Part shown: piece by piece, positions 63,068 through 64,000 of the stretch
Numbering within the stretch: position 1 is the first letter of the stretch
How the letters are laid out: each line of letters opens with the position of its first letter
Assembly (NCBI RefSeq): GCF_017104965.1
Contig: NZ_JAAGPR010000001.1
Coordinates: forward strand, 372,001 to 436,000
Reading direction: 5' to 3'
DNA from: Paraburkholderia sp. Ac-20340
Lineage (GTDB): Bacteria > Pseudomonadota > Gammaproteobacteria > Burkholderiales > Burkholderiaceae
DNA: 64,000 bases
Notes under the pieces: generated by a model
Told to the model about the DNA's origin: nothing
What the model saw: only the letters and a program-made list of their open reading frames with translations
Databases searched by the model: none
Program-made: the position numbers and the translations under genes

Positions 63068-63316
63068 TCAGCTACCGCGATAGAGATTGCGCAGGGCGTC
63101 GAGTTGGCCGTTCTGTTCGGCATTCACGAGTTCCTGACGCACCTGGGCGCGGGTGATCTTTGCGTTGGCGTTTTGCTGAACCGGCGTCCACGCTTGCGCT
63201 TGTGCTGCTGCCTGCGTGGCGGTATCGGCCGATGCAGGCACGGCTGCGAACGAAGCGGAAGCGGCAACGAGTGTGGCACCTGCGGCAAAAGCCAGAGCGA
63301 TCTTCGAAACTTGCAT
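63068..63316 (-). CDS. DUF4148-like small exported protein
   Basis: 82 residues. Signal peptide MQVSKIALAFAAGATLVAASASFA, a Thr/Gln/Ala-rich linker and a short DUF4148-type end ITRAQVRQELVNAEQNGQLDALRNLY. A second member of the same class lies at 22992. ATG 63316 has SD aaggag seven bases upstream. Predicted periplasmic; function unknown. Upstream of ohr on the same strand with an 80-bp gap. Confidence 0.8.
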   Translation of the reverse strand: MQVSKIALAFAAGATLVAASASFAAVPASADTATQAAAQAQAWTPVQQNANAKITRAQVRQELVNAEQNGQLDALRNLYRGS

Positions 63317-63692
63317 GACGTTCTCCTTGAATCAGTAGATGAGAAAGTGAGAAAAGGACGACCGCTTGATCGACCTGCCAGGCCGTCCTTGTTCACGGCT
63401 TGAAGCGTTGTCTGCGGCGTTGACGTATTAAAACCAGCGGACGTATCTGGCATGTTTCGCCAACGTGCCGTATTGCAATTCCCTGTATCTGGGCAACGCG
63501 CAGATACATAGAGACACAAACCCGGCCGCCCGCGCGGCGTCAGGCCCACGCGGCCCGAAGCGAACGCGCGCTGGACACAATCCAGATACATGCGGCTGCT
63601 TCAATCGCTTCCACGAACCCGAAGCCGGGAGCTCACCACCTGTGAACGCAAGGCTTCAGTCATTCATTTCAGTCATACATCACGGAGGATTC
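63317..63692. promoter_or_regulatory. Divergent gap between DUF4148-like gene and amidase
   Basis: 376 bases; no frame with coding character on either strand. It holds the SDs of both flanking genes (aaggag at the left end, acggagg at the right), the inverted pair aaggacg/cgtcctt at about 63354-63388, and AT-richer patches near 63425-63500 where promoters are likely. Nothing else is recognised. Confidence 0.4.
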
Positions 63693-64000
63693 ATGTCTGA
63701 ACTCTGGCAATTGACGGCAGCTGAACTGGCAAGACATATCAGGTCGCGTGAAGTCTCGGCGCGCGAAGCAGCGGAATCGGCGCTTGCGCGGCTCGATGCG
63801 GTGAATCCCATCATCAATGCGGTCGTGGCCGTCCATCCGCAAGAAGTGTTGAAACAGGCCGATGCCGTCGATCAGGCTATCGCGCGAGGCGAAGATCCGG
63901 GGCCGCTCGCAGGCGTGCCGGTCACCACCAAGATCAACGTCGATCAGGCGGGCTTTGCGACCACCAACGGTCTGCGCGCCCAGCAAAACCTGATCGCCGA
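63693..64000 (+). CDS. Amidase signature family protein (3' end beyond window)
   Basis: N-terminal ~102 residues only. MSELWQLTAAELARHIRSREVSAREA and LDAVNPIINAVVAVHP are the standard opening of amidase-signature enzymes, and GPLAGVPVTTKINVDQAG contains the catalytic Lys (TTKIN) of the Ser-cisSer-Lys triad; the Gly/Ser-rich signature itself is past the edge. These enzymes hydrolyse amides or act as GatA-like subunits. ATG 63693 has GGAGG six bases upstream. Full length and specificity cannot be seen. Confidence 0.9.
   Translation, partial: MSELWQLTAAELARHIRSREVSAREAAESALARLDAVNPIINAVVAVHPQEVLKQADAVDQAIARGEDPGPLAGVPVTTKINVDQAGFATTNGLRAQQNLIA

Noticed and set aside
63354..63388. Inverted pair aaggacg/cgtcctt upstream of the amidase
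   Set aside because: Only 7-bp arms about 20 bases apart; too weak to call as an operator or terminator.
1..64000. Mobile elements, CRISPR arrays, tRNA or rRNA genes, phage genes
   Set aside because: No transposase, integrase, repeat array, cloverleaf or rRNA stretch was noticed. The YqjE-type protein is only holin-like in fold.

Overview
The window is a GC-rich (roughly 65%) piece of a proteobacterial chromosome. The style points to a Burkholderia sensu lato relative (Burkholderia, Paraburkholderia or Caballeronia): dense operons, many GTG/TTG starts, several NodT-type outer-membrane efflux lipoproteins, DUF4148-type small exported proteins, a PqqA leader peptide and a p-hydroxycinnamoyl-CoA hydratase/lyase of the betaproteobacterial/pseudomonad type. 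Genus is an inference from gene content; no rRNA or tRNA was seen. No insertion sequence, prophage, CRISPR array or clear pseudogene was found, so this looks like stable accessory and metabolic chromosome rather than a mobile island.

Layout. 1-6103 (minus): signalling operon of a triple-receiver hybrid kinase, a stand-alone CheR, a stand-alone CheB and a response-regulator/kinase cut by the left edge. 6328-9192 (plus): Kup potassium transporter and a CHAD protein. 9216-13568 (minus): efflux system 1 (HlyD, DHA2 MFS, NodT). 13815-15667: an acidic small protein, an LprI-like protein and a soluble MCP-like sensor. 15881-22728 (minus): HTH-citrate synthase, then pqqA-pqqB-pqqC-pqqD-pqqE and an S9 peptidase, with a hairpin between pqqA and pqqB. 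22992-29592: DUF4148 protein, porin, membrane-bound PQQ glucose-type dehydrogenase (the likely user of the PQQ), TetR regulator and type II NADH dehydrogenase-like flavoprotein. 29685-36335 (minus): LysR, a 24-residue membrane peptide with a larger membrane protein, then efflux system 2 (NodT, HlyD, MFS).

36430-41408: AraC regulator, pirin, then an SDR - LysR - alpha/beta hydrolase - SnoaL group in which the SDR and hydrolase promoters share an approximately 80-bp duplicated element. 41504-49483 (minus): efflux system 3 (HlyD, MFS, NodT) followed by pqiABC, with a divergent TetR. 50387-56419: GST, a small membrane protein, an AspT-type transporter, D-lactate dehydrogenase, a YqjE/YqjK pair, MscS and a 44-residue ORF. 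56588-62432: hydroxycinnamate (ferulate/p-coumarate) catabolism: MarR regulator with a clear palindromic operator, HCHL, feruloyl-CoA synthetase, acyl-CoA dehydrogenase and a secreted DUF3237 protein. 62565-64000: Ohr, a DUF4148-like protein and the start of an amidase cut by the right edge.

Functional themes: periplasmic sugar oxidation with its own cofactor synthesis, aromatic-acid degradation, and envelope defence (three tripartite pumps, PqiABC, Ohr, MscS). The strongest unexplained signals are the duplicated SDR/hydrolase promoter, the CheR/CheB pair coupled to hybrid kinases without MCP or CheA, and the MCP-like protein with inverted domain order. Starts were chosen by Shine-Dalgarno (SD) match, signal peptides, operon overlaps and family lengths; no database search was possible.
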